This document shows, piece by piece, positions 53,168 to 62,598 of a stretch of 64,000 bases of DNA. Under the pieces are notes generated by a model that searched no databases, was not told the origin of the DNA, and saw only the letters and a list, made by a program, of their open reading frames with translations. The stretch is from Rummeliibacillus sp. POC4 (lineage in GTDB: Bacteria; Bacillota; Bacilli; Bacillales_A; Planococcaceae). Within the stretch, counting starts at the first letter, position 1; each line of letters begins with the position of its first letter. The position numbers were made by a program, and so were the translations under genes. The stretch lies in NCBI RefSeq assembly GCF_003576525.1, contig NZ_QWUA01000001.1, forward strand, positions 46,752 through 110,751. The letters are read 5' to 3'.

Positions 53168-55222
53168 TTATTCAAAAAGAGAAAAAGGGAAAAGGCTCCA
53201 CGAATCGTCTGTTTCTCTTGTCAAATCTTTTACAATAGAAGGATCTGTACATTTTTTCTTGGGTACATCCTTTTTCTTTACATAAACAAGACGTTGTCTG
53301 CTACAGCTTTTTGTTGCTATACCACCAGTTTCAACATCAACGATAGCTGCTTCTACTCCATTAGGTGCTATGAACGGTTCACTAGGTAAATCTTTGTGAG
53401 CACTTTCCATAAAGTCTATCCAAATTTGTTTAGTCGCACGGCTATCCGCTTCACTTGTCATTTGCTTTCCTTGATCGTAACCATTCCAAACACCAGCAGT
53501 TAATGTAGGGGAGAATCCTATCATCATTTGATCGGTGAGAGTGGTACCTGATTTTGCTGCATACGGGCGTGTTTGTTTGTTTCTAATGCTAATACCTGTT
53601 GCCGGTGCATAATCATTAAATACTGGGTCGAACATACCTGTCATTAGTTGAGTCAAGATAAAATTATCGTCTTTCTTCAATACTCTCTTAGATCCTCTTT
53701 GTTTTTTCACTTTGTAAAGAACTTTTCCATCTGAATCTTTTATAGAGAGTACTGAAATAGGTGTTCTCTTAACACCACCTGCAGCAATCGTATTATAAGC
53801 TGATGTTATATTTTTTAGTGTTACTTCAGTTGTACCTAATGCTACAGAAGGTGTATTTTGTAAAGTTTCACCTATACCAAAACGATCTAACATTTGTTTG
53901 AATTTACGATAACCGATTTCTTCATATGTTTTTACAGCATATATATTATCGGATATCGCAAGTGCTTGTGCCAATGATAGTGGATGGTTAGCATACTTTC
54001 CATTCACATTTTTAGGTTCATATTCAGAACGTCCACCATCATAAGTGAAAATTGTTTTTTCTGCATCCATAAATGTTAAAGGCGAAAAATTATCCTCTAA
54101 TGCAGTTGCATATAAGAATGGTTTAATGGCTGAGCCTGGTTGTCTCTTAGCTTGGGTCACACGGTTAAATGGACTTTTTGCATACTGACTACCACCGACT
54201 AATGCTGTAATGTATCCAGTCTTTGGATCCATACTAATAAAGCCAACTTGTAAACCTGAATTAGGTAAATTCTTTTCAATTGCTTCTTCTGCAGCTTTTT
54301 GATGGGAAGTATTTAACGTTGTTTGAATTGTCCATCCTCCCTCTTCAATACTACGTCCATTCTTTTCTAATATTTTCTGTGCTTCTGCCCATACTGTATC
54401 GATAAAGTACGGTGCGCTTGTTTTTCCACTATCCCATTCATCATATTTGAAGGAGAGTCTTGTTTGTTGTGCTCGTTCTTTAGCCTCTTTAGTAATTATA
54501 TTTTGTTTCTGCATAAGTGCTAGAATAAGTTGCTGTCTATCATGATTTTTTTCTTCATTTGCAAGAGGCGAATAGATACTTGGACCTTTTGGAATTGCTA
54601 TTAACGATGCAGCCTCTGGAAGAGTTAGATCTTTTGCTGATTTTGCAAAATAATATCTACTTGCAGCCTCTACACCATACATTCCATGACCAAAATATAC
54701 GGTATTTAAATAGCCTTCTAATATTTGATCTTTACTATAAAAAGTTTCTAAGCGATAGGCATATAATGCTTCATTTATTTTTCTTAACCATGTTTTATCA
54801 TGTGATAGATATAAGTTTCTAGCATATTGTTGTGTAATTGTGCTAGCACCCTCGACTTTTTTCATTGCCTTTATATCCTTAAATAAGGCACCGGCAATTC
54901 GTGTATAGTCAAATCCGTTATGGCTATAAAAGTCTTGGTCCTCCGTGGCAATAAGCGCCTTCGTTACAAAAGGAGAAATCTCATCTAGATCTACCCAATA
55001 TCGACGCTGTTGTGCAAATTTATCTCCTAATTGTGCTCCATCTGCATCTAAGAAAACAGTTGCTTTTGGAACCGTCAAGGAAGGCGCACCTGTAATTTGT
55101 GCATATATTCGAAGTGATAACAGGGCAGATGCAACTGCTGAGCCACATACGATAACCCAAATGACGATTTTCTTTAGACGTTGTTTTCTTTTCCGTTGCC
55201 GTTGATGTTCAGCTCGGTTCAT
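53168..55222 (-). CDS. pbpG: Class A penicillin-binding protein PbpG (sporulation)
   Basis: Bifunctional murein synthase of 684 residues. A basic N-terminus and one membrane anchor (about 19-40) precede a GT51 glycosyltransferase domain with catalytic Glu94 in ATEDQDFYSHNGFD and a second motif GASTITQQYARNL. The transpeptidase domain has Ser364 in QPGSAIKPF, SDN, and KSGTTLTDQ. The C-terminus is short. Synteny with B. subtilis ywhE (pbpG), and a SigG-like promoter upstream, point to forespore-specific cortex or germ wall synthesis. Confidence 0.92.
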   Translation of the reverse strand: MNRAEHQRQRKRKQRLKKIVIWVIVCGSAVASALLSLRIYAQITGAPSLTVPKATVFLDADGAQLGDKFAQQRRYWVDLDEISPFVTKALIATEDQDFYSHNGFDYTRIAGALFKDIKAMKKVEGASTITQQYARNLYLSHDKTWLRKINEALYAYRLETFYSKDQILEGYLNTVYFGHGMYGVEAASRYYFAKSAKDLTLPEAASLIAIPKGPSIYSPLANEEKNHDRQQLILALMQKQNIITKEAKERAQQTRLSFKYDEWDSGKTSAPYFIDTVWAEAQKILEKNGRSIEEGGWTIQTTLNTSHQKAAEEAIEKNLPNSGLQVGFISMDPKTGYITALVGGSQYAKSPFNRVTQAKRQPGSAIKPFLYATALEDNFSPLTFMDAEKTIFTYDGGRSEYEPKNVNGKYANHPLSLAQALAISDNIYAVKTYEEIGYRKFKQMLDRFGIGETLQNTPSVALGTTEVTLKNITSAYNTIAAGGVKRTPISVLSIKDSDGKVLYKVKKQRGSKRVLKKDDNFILTQLMTGMFDPVFNDYAPATGISIRNKQTRPYAAKSGTTLTDQMMIGFSPTLTAGVWNGYDQGKQMTSEADSRATKQIWIDFMESAHKDLPSEPFIAPNGVEAAIVDVETGGIATKSCSRQRLVYVKKKDVPKKKCTDPSIVKDLTRETDDSWSLFPFSLFE

Positions 55223-55251
55223 CTAATCGCTTCCTTTCACATTGATGAATC

Positions 55252-55281
55252 TAGTATGTGAAGTCTTTAGATAAACTAAAC
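55252..55281 (-). promoter_or_regulatory. Candidate SigG promoter of pbpG
   Basis: On the minus strand GTTTA, 18 bases, then CATACTA, about 30 bases before the ATG. The -10 is a perfect forespore sigma-factor element; the -35 differs from GYATR at one or two positions. pbpG is a known SigG gene in B. subtilis. The remaining 55282-55547 region shows nothing certain. Confidence 0.6.
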
Positions 55282-55547
55282 GAAGGAAAAACACTAATTT
55301 TGTCGAAAAATTAGAAGTTTGCATCCATATCATTATTTGAGAGATGTGGGTAAATGTCTGGTTTAGAGTTTTATATTCATTAGGAAATTGTTTTCTATTG
55401 GAATAGTATCGAGAGTGAGCGAAAACACTCGTGAGTAAATCGTATAATCACAAAAATGTCCTATATTCATGTTGTATCTTGAAAATAGGTATATTCCTAT
55501 CCTATAATAAGAAGGTTATATTAAACGGAAAACGGAGGCGTCTTAAA

Positions 55548-55988
55548 ATGTCAGATGTATTGACAGCACCCGTAAAATTAAAAATCATAACAACGATTAC
55601 CCAACCAGGCACAGAAACTGAGAAATTTGAACTGTGGTCTGAAGGGGAAATTATGCAAAAGAATGATCAAATCTATTTGCAATACGAGGAAATACAAGAA
55701 GATCAACGTATGAATACGACTCTTAGATTTGGCCAAGAAGATGCCATTATCATGCGCAATGGTGATGTGAAAATGCGAATGCCATTTGTACTTGGACAAG
55801 TAAGAAGAGGTCATTATAATAGTGAATATGGTCAATTGCCTATTGTAACAAAAACGAAAGAAATGAAATTTGAACCGTCCGAAACTATTCAAAACGGTCG
55901 ATTTTATTTGCAATATGAACTAATAATCGGTGAACAATCTGTCGGAGACTATTGTTTAGAACTGAACTATACGGAGGGAAACAAATGA
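55548..55988 (+). CDS. ywiB: YwiB family protein (DUF1934)
   Basis: A 146-residue beta-rich protein with a lipocalin-like pattern (alternating short strands such as [23 protein letters not shown] and [13 protein letters not shown]). Located directly before argS, as ywiB is in B. subtilis. ATG after GGAGGCG; the frame is open upstream to 55431 without a ribosome site. Its stop overlaps the argS start (ATGA), so the two are translationally coupled. Function unknown. Confidence 0.88.
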   Translation: MSDVLTAPVKLKIITTITQPGTETEKFELWSEGEIMQKNDQIYLQYEEIQEDQRMNTTLRFGQEDAIIMRNGDVKMRMPFVLGQVRRGHYNSEYGQLPIVTKTKEMKFEPSETIQNGRFYLQYELIIGEQSVGDYCLELNYTEGNK

Positions 55989-57652
55989 ACGCAGTAGAAC
56001 AAGTTCAACAATCTATTAAAGAAGCACTTGTTGCAGCAATCCAAAAAGCAAATCTTGTAGAAGATACAACTGCTTTGAACATTCATTTAGAAACACCAAG
56101 AAACAAAGAAAACGGCGACTACGCAACTAATATCGCTATGCAGCTAACAAAATTAGCAAAAAAACCACCTCGTGCAATTGCTGAAACGATTTTAGAAAAT
56201 CTTGAAACTGAAGGCACAAATATTGAAAAAATTGATATTGCAGGACCTGGTTTTATGAATATTATTTTACGCAAAGATTACTTAGCTGAAGTAGTGACAA
56301 CAGTTCTTGAACAAGGTTCTAACTATGGACGTACAGATGCCGGTAAAGGTGAAAAAGTTCAAGTAGAATTCGTCTCTGCTAACCCAACTGGTGACCTTCA
56401 CTTAGGTCACGCTCGTGGTGCTTCTGTTGGTGATTCTTTATGTAATGTTTTAGATTTCGCAGGATTCAATGTATCACGTGAATATTACATTAATGATGCA
56501 GGTAACCAAATCACAAAATTAGCAAAATCTCTAGAAGCGCGTTATCGTGAAGCGCTAGGTTTAGATTTTGATATGCCTGAAGATGGCTACCATGGTAAAG
56601 ATATCATTATCATTGCAAAAGAACTTTCTGCTGAATACGGTAAAGACGTATTAGAAAAATCTGATGAAGAACGTTTTGAATTCTTCCGTGAACATGGATT
56701 GAAACATGAATTCGGTAAACTTCAAAAAGACTTAAAAGACTTCCGTGTAGATTTTGATGTTTGGTTCTCTGAAACTTCTTTATACAAAGAAGGAAAAGTT
56801 CAAACTGCATTACAAAAACTAAAAGAAAACGGTCATGTATTTGAACAAGACGGCGCAACATGGTTCCGTTCTACTACATTTGGTGATGACAAAGACCGCG
56901 TATTGATCAAAACTGATGGTTCTTACACATATTTAACTCCTGATATCGCATATCACGAAGATAAATTACGTCGTGGTTTCGATAAGCTTATCAACATTTG
57001 GGGAGCTGACCACCACGGTTACATTCCACGTATGAAAGCGGCTATCGAAGCACTTGGTTATGATCGTGATACATTAGAAGTAGAAGTAATTCAAATGGTA
57101 AACCTTCTACGTGATGGTGAAAAAGTTAAAATGTCTAAACGTACTGGTAACGCAGTAACTCTTCGCGAACTTGTAGAAGAAGTAGGTTTAGATGCTGTTC
57201 GTTATAACTTTGCAATGCGTGCAGGCGATACTCATTTAGACTTTGATTTAGACTTAGCTGTAAAACAATCAAACGAAAACCCGGTGTACTATGCACAATA
57301 TGCACATGCACGTATTTGCTCAATCTTACGTCAAGCATCAGAAAAAGGCTTTGCAGCTTCAACTGAACATCTTGATACATTATCATCTGAAAAAGACATT
57401 GAAGTATTGAAAAAAGTTGGAGACTTCCCACAAGTCGTAGCGGATGCTGCTCGTGTACGTGCGCCACACCGTATCGCTAACTACATCCAAGAACTTGCTG
57501 CAACATTCCACAGTTTCTATAATGCAGAAAAAGTTTTAGATGAAGAAAACAAAGAACGCTCTGAAGCACGTATCGCATTAATCACAGCAGTACGTACAAC
57601 ATTAGCAAACGCACTAAAACTAATAGGCGTATCAGCACCAGAAAAAATGTAA
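55985..57652 (+). CDS. argS: Arginyl-tRNA synthetase
   Basis: Class I aminoacyl-tRNA synthetase, 555 residues, charges tRNA(Arg). N-terminal Arg-specific domain (1-100), HIGH motif as HLGHARG at 139-145 preceded by [12 protein letters not shown], a KMSKR-type signature [11 protein letters not shown] in the catalytic domain, and a C-terminal helical anticodon-binding DALR domain ending [11 protein letters not shown]. The first in-frame ATG with a ribosome site (CGGAGGG) is used. Codon use and base composition look like a highly expressed gene. The GC-rich repeats start three bases after its stop. Confidence 0.97.
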   Translation: MNAVEQVQQSIKEALVAAIQKANLVEDTTALNIHLETPRNKENGDYATNIAMQLTKLAKKPPRAIAETILENLETEGTNIEKIDIAGPGFMNIILRKDYLAEVVTTVLEQGSNYGRTDAGKGEKVQVEFVSANPTGDLHLGHARGASVGDSLCNVLDFAGFNVSREYYINDAGNQITKLAKSLEARYREALGLDFDMPEDGYHGKDIIIIAKELSAEYGKDVLEKSDEERFEFFREHGLKHEFGKLQKDLKDFRVDFDVWFSETSLYKEGKVQTALQKLKENGHVFEQDGATWFRSTTFGDDKDRVLIKTDGSYTYLTPDIAYHEDKLRRGFDKLINIWGADHHGYIPRMKAAIEALGYDRDTLEVEVIQMVNLLRDGEKVKMSKRTGNAVTLRELVEEVGLDAVRYNFAMRAGDTHLDFDLDLAVKQSNENPVYYAQYAHARICSILRQASEKGFAASTEHLDTLSSEKDIEVLKKVGDFPQVVADAARVRAPHRIANYIQELAATFHSFYNAEKVLDEENKERSEARIALITAVRTTLANALKLIGVSAPEKM

Positions 57653-57655
57653 TAT

Positions 57656-58031
57656 TAAGTGCTGAGGGCGCTCGTTCAGCTGCGACAAGCGCTGGAGGGC
57701 TCGAATCGAAAGCATGTTTTCAGCTTTCGACCGAGAGACCGAAGCGACTCGAGCAGCTAGCGCCCGAAGCCGGATAAAGTTAAATGCTGAACGCGTCCAT
57801 TTAGCCCCGACAAGCGCTGGAAGGCCCGAATCAAAAGCATGTTTTCAGCTTTTGACCGAGGGGCTGAAGCGACCTCGAGGGGTTGGCGCGAGAAGCTGGA
57901 TAAAATTAAATGCTGAGGCGGCTTGCTCAGACCCGAAAATCACAAAAGCTTTCGAATCGAAAACGTCATTTCAGTTTTCGACCGAGAAAGCGTTGTGACT
58001 CGAGGGACTAGCCGCAGAAGTTGGATAAAAC
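57656..58031. repeat. GC-rich hairpin repeats, first 376-bp block (units A-B-C)
   Basis: Three diverged units of 125, 126 and 125 bp starting at 57656, 57781 and 57907. Each begins TAARTGCTGA, contains a CGAAAGC-loop-GCTTTCG type hairpin flanked by GGCYCGAAT and ACCGAG, and ends AGCYGGATAAA or similar. Unit A also has outer pairing arms GGGCGCT and AGCGCCC. GC content is far above the rest of the window. Confidence 0.9.
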
Positions 58032-58407
58032 TAAGTGCTGAGGGCGCTCGTTCAGCTGCGACAAGCGCTGGAGGGCTCGAATCGAAAGCGTGTTTTCAGC
58101 TTTCGACCGAGAGACCGAAGCGACTCGAGCAGCTAGCGCCCGAAGCCGGATAAAGTTAAATGCTGAACGCGTCCGTTTAGCCCCGACAAGCGCTGGAAGG
58201 CCCGAATCAAAAGCATGTTTTCAGCTTTTGACCGAGGGACTGAAGCGACCTCGAGGGGCTGGCGCGAGAAGCTGGATAAAATTAAATGCTGAGGCGGCTT
58301 GCTCAGACCCGAAAATCACAAAAGCTTTCGAATCGAAAACGTCATTTCAGTTTTCGACCGAGAAAGCGTTGTGACTCGAGGGACTAGCCGCAGAAGCTGG
58401 ATAATTT
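58032..58407. repeat. GC-rich hairpin repeats, second 376-bp block (tandem copy)
   Basis: Every landmark of the first block recurs exactly 376 bp later (58032, 58157, 58283) with no indel and about five substitutions, so about 99 percent identity. A recent tandem duplication of the A-B-C trio. Confidence 0.92.
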
Positions 58408-58520
58408 AATTGCTGAACGCGCTCGCTAAGAGGAAGATAGCCTAAAAGCGCAACATCGTGTCGCAACGGCTATCTGACCCATATCCTGTGGGCTCCCGAC
58501 AAGCGCTGGAAGGCCCGAAT
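58408..58520. repeat. Partial seventh repeat unit interrupted by a hairpin insertion
   Basis: The unit opens with TTGCTGAACGCGCTCGC and closes with CGACAAGCGCTGGAAGGCCC, but between them lies a segment of about 60 bases with GATAGCC (58436) pairing GGCTATC (58468) and CCCA pairing TGGG (58478-58492). It is cut short at CCCGAATC, where the argS terminator begins. Confidence 0.7.
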
Positions 58521-58534
58521 CTCAAAAAATAAGC

Positions 58535-58578
58535 AAGGGCATCGTATATTTTGTGTGAAAATATGCGATGTCCTTTTA
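58535..58578 (+). terminator. Hairpin terminator after the repeat cluster
   Basis: AAGGGCATCGTATATTTT pairs with AAAATATGCGATGTCCTTTT (two G-U pairs), followed by ATTTT. It is the first convincing terminator downstream of argS. Confidence 0.75.
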
Positions 58579-58704
58579 TTTTGCTTAGCTTTTTTACGTA
58601 GGAAAGAATTAGGGGACATGTAAGCTCCATCGACTAAAATTACTCAATCGAAAGAAAAAATAAGAGATACATAGCTTCAAGTATAAAATTACCGAGAGTA
58701 TAAA

Positions 58705-58759
58705 GTTAGGAAACTCGCGCCCTGTTTAGCACAACTCAGGCACCAATTAGCACAACTCA
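58705..58759. repeat. 21-bp repeat with core TTAGCACAACTCA (two copies plus a degenerate third)
   Basis: TTAGCACAACTCA at 58726 and 58747, exactly 21 bp apart; a weaker TTAGGAAACTCG at 58706. Between the argS terminator and the cobalamin riboswitch. Confidence 0.6.
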
Positions 58760-58880
58760 TAAGAATTATACCCCCACTCAATAGGTCAAAACTATTCCGT
58801 AAAACTTTAATTATTTTAAGGTACCTTCCATAAAAACAAAATATTCGGTATAATGATAGACAATTCAATAGTTAAAAAAG

Positions 58881-59046
58881 TACGGTTCTTAACATTCGGT
58901 AAAATGTTAAGTGAAAAGGGAAATCGGTGAAAATCCGATGCGGTCCCGCCACTGTAAGTGTGAGTAACTCGTATAATTGCCACTGAAAAATTTTCGGGAA
59001 GGCACGAGAAGCGTTGAACACAAGCCAGGATACCTGCCGTATTTAA
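58881..59046 (+). promoter_or_regulatory. Cobalamin (AdoCbl) riboswitch
   Basis: Shows the class landmarks in order: a GGTTCTTAACATT opening, AAAAGGGAAATCGGTG, AAAATCCGATGCGGTCCCGC, CACTGTAAGTG, and the B12 box as AAGCCAGGATACCTGCCGT. It precedes the btu/cbi operon. A terminator follows at 59112, so premature termination in the presence of B12 is expected. Confidence 0.96.
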
Positions 59047-59111
59047 AGACACCAGTTTAACTACGAGGATAGGATGGGTGCCAGTATATTTAATATTTAC
59101 TGGATTCATGA

Positions 59112-59146
59112 TGCCTCTCGAAAAAATAGAGAGGCTTTTTATTTTG
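59112..59146 (+). terminator. Expression-platform terminator of the cobalamin riboswitch
   Basis: GCCTCTC pairs with GAGAGGC around an A-rich loop, followed by TTTTTATTTT, 22 bases before btuF. Confidence 0.88.
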
Positions 59147-59167
59147 CTGAAGGAGGCACTTCGATCA

Positions 59168-60127
59168 ATGAAAAGAATATGGCAATTAGCAATAATGCTC
59201 ACAATGGTATTTGCTTTACTTGTAGGATGTGGACAAGGAGATTCGCAAAAATCATCTAGTGACAAAACAAATTCTACGCAAACAACAAAAAATACGTCTA
59301 CATATCCAATGATGGTAAAAGATGCACTCGGTAACAATGTGGAATTTAAAGAAGCCCCTAAAAAGATAGTTTCTTTAGTCCCTAGTAATACAGAAATATT
59401 ATTTGCGCTAGGTTTAGACGACAAAATTGTAGGTGTAACTGATAACGATAACTATCCAGAAGCTGCTACTAAAAAGGAAAAAGTGGGCGGCATGGAATAT
59501 GATATTGAGAAAATACTAAGTTTAAAACCAGATGTAGTGTTTGCGCATGAATCCAATGCCAAATCAGTAGAGGCAGGATTACAACAACTAAAAGATGCAG
59601 GAATTACTGTTTTTGTAGTAAAAAATGCAACAAACTTTGAAGAAACATATAACACGATCGAACAAATTGGCCAAATTACAGACAAAGGGCAAAAAGCAGA
59701 TCAAATTGTTGAAGATATGAAAGCAAAAGTACAAGAAGTTCAAGATAAAGTAGCAAATGTGAAACAACGTTCTGTTTTTGTAGAAACTTCAGATGAACCG
59801 GAAATTTATACAGCAGGTAAGGATACATTTATGCAAGAAATCTTAGACCTAGCAAATATCAAAAATGTTGTAGATGATCAATCAGGTTGGTTTAAAATCG
59901 ATTCAGAGCAAATTGTTAAACGTAATCCAGATACAATGATTGTAATGGAAGATGTTCCGAATATCGTAGAAAAAGTAAAAAAACGTCAAGGATTTAATAG
60001 TATTACAGCAGTCAAAAATGACGCAGTTGTACAAGTGAATCAAGATTTAACAGCTCGGACAGGCCCTCGCCTTGCTGATGGTCTAGAAGAAATAGCAAAA
60101 GCAGTTTATCCAGAGGTATTCAAATGA
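59168..60127 (+). CDS. btuF: Cobalamin/corrinoid-binding lipoprotein BtuF
   Basis: Substrate-binding lipoprotein of 319 residues for a vitamin B12 importer. The signal peptide ends in LLVGC with lipidated Cys21; a Ser/Thr/Asn/Lys linker follows, then a Peripla_BP_2 domain with KIVSLVPSNTEILFALGLDDKIV split around residue 73-95 and LSLKPDVVFAHE near 125. AAGGAGG precedes the ATG; upstream open codons cross the riboswitch terminator and are not used. The riboswitch separates it from siderophore-binding relatives of the same fold. Confidence 0.92.
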   Translation: MKRIWQLAIMLTMVFALLVGCGQGDSQKSSSDKTNSTQTTKNTSTYPMMVKDALGNNVEFKEAPKKIVSLVPSNTEILFALGLDDKIVGVTDNDNYPEAATKKEKVGGMEYDIEKILSLKPDVVFAHESNAKSVEAGLQQLKDAGITVFVVKNATNFEETYNTIEQIGQITDKGQKADQIVEDMKAKVQEVQDKVANVKQRSVFVETSDEPEIYTAGKDTFMQEILDLANIKNVVDDQSGWFKIDSEQIVKRNPDTMIVMEDVPNIVEKVKKRQGFNSITAVKNDAVVQVNQDLTARTGPRLADGLEEIAKAVYPEVFK

Positions 60128-61119
60128 GGAAAATAGTAGTGGGGTATATTGTAGCCATATTCATCTTGTTACTGAGTATATGGCTCGGTATATCTGTAGG
60201 TTCTGTAAAGGTACCACTAAGTACGTTATGGGATACAGAAGCTGATGAAATGGCAACAAATATTTTATGGAATATTCGTATGCCACGTGTTTTATTGGCT
60301 GGACTTGTTGGAGCAGCATTAGCAATTGCAGGTGCTGCTTTTCAAGGCTTATTAAAAAATCCACTTGCTGATCCATATACGTTAGGAGTGTCATCAGGTG
60401 CCTCAGTAGGTGCAGTGATGACGCTTTTTTTCAATATTTCAGCCCCTATTTTAGGGATATTCACTTTACCTACATTTAGCATGGTAGGAGCAATGCTATC
60501 TCTATTTGCAGTGATTGGATTTGCTAAATTAGTTGATCGTACGATGAAGATGGAAACACTTATTTTAACAGGAATAATCATGAGTTCATTTTTAAGCGCT
60601 GTTATATCATTAATGATTGCGCTAACAGGAGAAGAACTTCGACAAATAATTAGCTGGTTGATGGGAAGCGTATCGATGCGTGGGTGGCCTTATGTGAAGA
60701 TGGTATGGCCATTCATCCTTATAGGGGCATTGATGTTATGGTTTAATCGCCGTGAGCTAAATGCTATGTTGTTTGGAGAAGAAAGGGCAAAGTATTTAGG
60801 TGTTAATGTGAAAAGAAGTAAACTTATGCTTCTACTTGGGGGTTCAATGTTAACTGGTTCGGCGGTCGCGGTTTCAGGAACGATTGGCTTTATCGGACTA
60901 GTTGTCCCACATATGACTAGATTACTATTTGGTGCAGATCATCGTCATCTATTACCATTATCTTTTATCAATGGAGCATCATTACTGATTGTATGTGACT
61001 TGGTCGCCCGTATAATCATTGCACCAACAGAATTACCTATCGGTGTTATAACATCCTTTATTGGCGCGCCGGTTTTTGCTTATATTTTCTTCCGTCAACG
61101 TAGAACGAAGGGAGCATAG
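60124..61119 (+). CDS. btuC: Cobalamin ABC transporter permease BtuC
   Basis: FecCD-family permease of 331 residues with about ten hydrophobic segments. Typical motifs are WNIRMPRVLLAGLVGAALAI and GAAFQGLLKNPLADPYTLGV near residues 45-85, and TGSAVAVSGTIGFIGLVVPH near 245-265. Its ATG overlaps the btuF stop (ATGA). It forms the transporter with BtuF and the ATPase that follows two bases later. Confidence 0.94.
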   Translation: MRKIVVGYIVAIFILLLSIWLGISVGSVKVPLSTLWDTEADEMATNILWNIRMPRVLLAGLVGAALAIAGAAFQGLLKNPLADPYTLGVSSGASVGAVMTLFFNISAPILGIFTLPTFSMVGAMLSLFAVIGFAKLVDRTMKMETLILTGIIMSSFLSAVISLMIALTGEELRQIISWLMGSVSMRGWPYVKMVWPFILIGALMLWFNRRELNAMLFGEERAKYLGVNVKRSKLMLLLGGSMLTGSAVAVSGTIGFIGLVVPHMTRLLFGADHRHLLPLSFINGASLLIVCDLVARIIIAPTELPIGVITSFIGAPVFAYIFFRQRRTKGA

Positions 61120-61121
61120 GA

Positions 61122-62597
61122 ATGCTTAATGTAAAACAACTTAGTGGTGGATATGATCCTAAAAAACCTATTATAAAGGATATTTCATTTAAAGTAGAAA
61201 AAGGGCAATTTGTTGGCATTTTAGGCCCTAATGGAAGCGGGAAATCTACACTTATAAAAGTAATTAGTGGAATACTTGCTGAAACAAGTGGTTCAGTTCT
61301 GATTGATGGAAAGAATCGTAAAGACTATTCAACGAAAGAATTAGCACGCAAAATGGCTGTTTTACCTCAGTTACATGCACATGCCTTCTCACATTCAGTT
61401 CGTGAGACTGTATCAATTGGCCGTTATCCTCATCAAAATAGTTGGTTTCAAACATGGTCAAAAGATGATGAAGAGGCAGTTGCTACTGCAATGGATCAAA
61501 CAGGGATTACACAATACACAGATCAACAATTGGATTTTCTTTCCGGTGGGGAGCAACAAAGGGCGTTTGTTGCACAAGCTTTAGCGCAGCAAGCCGATTT
61601 ACTACTATTAGATGAACCAACTAATCATTTAGATATCGAACATCAACGGAAACTGATGGATATGATTCGACATGAGGTTGTGTATCATGATTTAACGGTG
61701 ATTTCGATTTTTCATGATATGAATTTAGCTTCACTATATTGTGATCAATTGATTTTACTCGAAAATGGACAAATTAGCTCTATTGGTGAACCACATGAAG
61801 TGTTAAAAGAGAAGCATGTGATGGAGGTCTACCATACAAAAGTTTCAAGCTATCCACACCCTGTGATGCCGAAGCCACAGGTAACGTTAATCCCTGATTT
61901 TCAAGAAGAAGGGCAAGCATCAATGACCATCACATCAAAGCAAATAAAGGTTAAAGATGAATTTGTGGAGTTACAAACAATGTTTCCGTTAAAAACAATT
62001 TCTTCAGCTGTTCATAACGCAGGTTTTGGATGGTTTCAATCATTTATCAATCGTTCAGTTGATAAGAATTATATGTGTGAGAATGCGCATGAAGAACTAA
62101 AACAGTATCTTGAAAAACACGGCTTTTCACCATCTAATACAGTAGCCATGATGACTGCAGTTGCATCAAAACACGTCGTAATCAGGGAGTATTCGTCTCA
62201 AGTAGGCAGTATTGTAGTAGCGGTTACAGCAGGTGTAGGGAACGCAGTAGATGTTTCACAAGCTTATAAACGTGTTGAAACAACTCATGTTGGGACGATT
62301 AATACATGGGTGTTCGTCAATGGCACTTTAACAGATGAGTCCTTTATGCAAGCAATGATTACTGCAACAGAAGCGAAAGTAAAGGCATTAGCAGTAGAGA
62401 ATATTCAAGATAATATATCTAATACAACTGCAACCGGCACATCTACAGATAGTGTTCTTATTGCTGCTACACAAAACGGTCCCTTTTTTGAATATGCAGG
62501 AACTATTACAGGGATAGGTAAACTAATTGGCCGTGGGGTATTTGAAACAACTCGCATTGCACTACAAGACTATAAACGTGCAAAAGGGGTGTTGTAA
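61122..62597 (+). CDS. btuD: BtuD-CbiZ fusion: cobalamin transport ATPase with adenosylcobinamide amidohydrolase
   Basis: A 491-residue two-domain protein. Residues 1-255 are an ABC ATPase: Walker A GPNGSGKST at 35-43, signature LSGGEQQRAFVAQAL, Walker B LLLDEPTNHLD, switch His in IFHDM. From about 270 to the end is a CbiZ domain (SSAVHNAGFGWFQSF, MTAVASKHV, VAVTAGVGNAVD and a late TGTSTDSVLIAATQ), which cleaves the aminopropanol side chain so that imported corrinoids can be remodelled. Such fusions are known in Bacillales (YvrA type). It links import to CbiB and CobD downstream. Confidence 0.93.
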   Translation: MLNVKQLSGGYDPKKPIIKDISFKVEKGQFVGILGPNGSGKSTLIKVISGILAETSGSVLIDGKNRKDYSTKELARKMAVLPQLHAHAFSHSVRETVSIGRYPHQNSWFQTWSKDDEEAVATAMDQTGITQYTDQQLDFLSGGEQQRAFVAQALAQQADLLLLDEPTNHLDIEHQRKLMDMIRHEVVYHDLTVISIFHDMNLASLYCDQLILLENGQISSIGEPHEVLKEKHVMEVYHTKVSSYPHPVMPKPQVTLIPDFQEEGQASMTITSKQIKVKDEFVELQTMFPLKTISSAVHNAGFGWFQSFINRSVDKNYMCENAHEELKQYLEKHGFSPSNTVAMMTAVASKHVVIREYSSQVGSIVVAVTAGVGNAVDVSQAYKRVETTHVGTINTWVFVNGTLTDESFMQAMITATEAKVKALAVENIQDNISNTTATGTSTDSVLIAATQNGPFFEYAGTITGIGKLIGRGVFETTRIALQDYKRAKGVL

Positions 62598-62598
62598 G

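Noticed and set aside
52995..53285. Plus-strand ORF of 96 codons after ywhD
   Set aside because: It runs through two back-to-back terminators and into the end of pbpG on the other strand, and has no ribosome site.
57714..58374. Three plus-strand ORFs of 76-94 codons inside the GC-rich repeats
   Set aside because: They repeat with the 376-bp duplication, lack ribosome sites, and consist only of translated hairpin repeats (SRIKLNAE-type strings). The repeat explains them.
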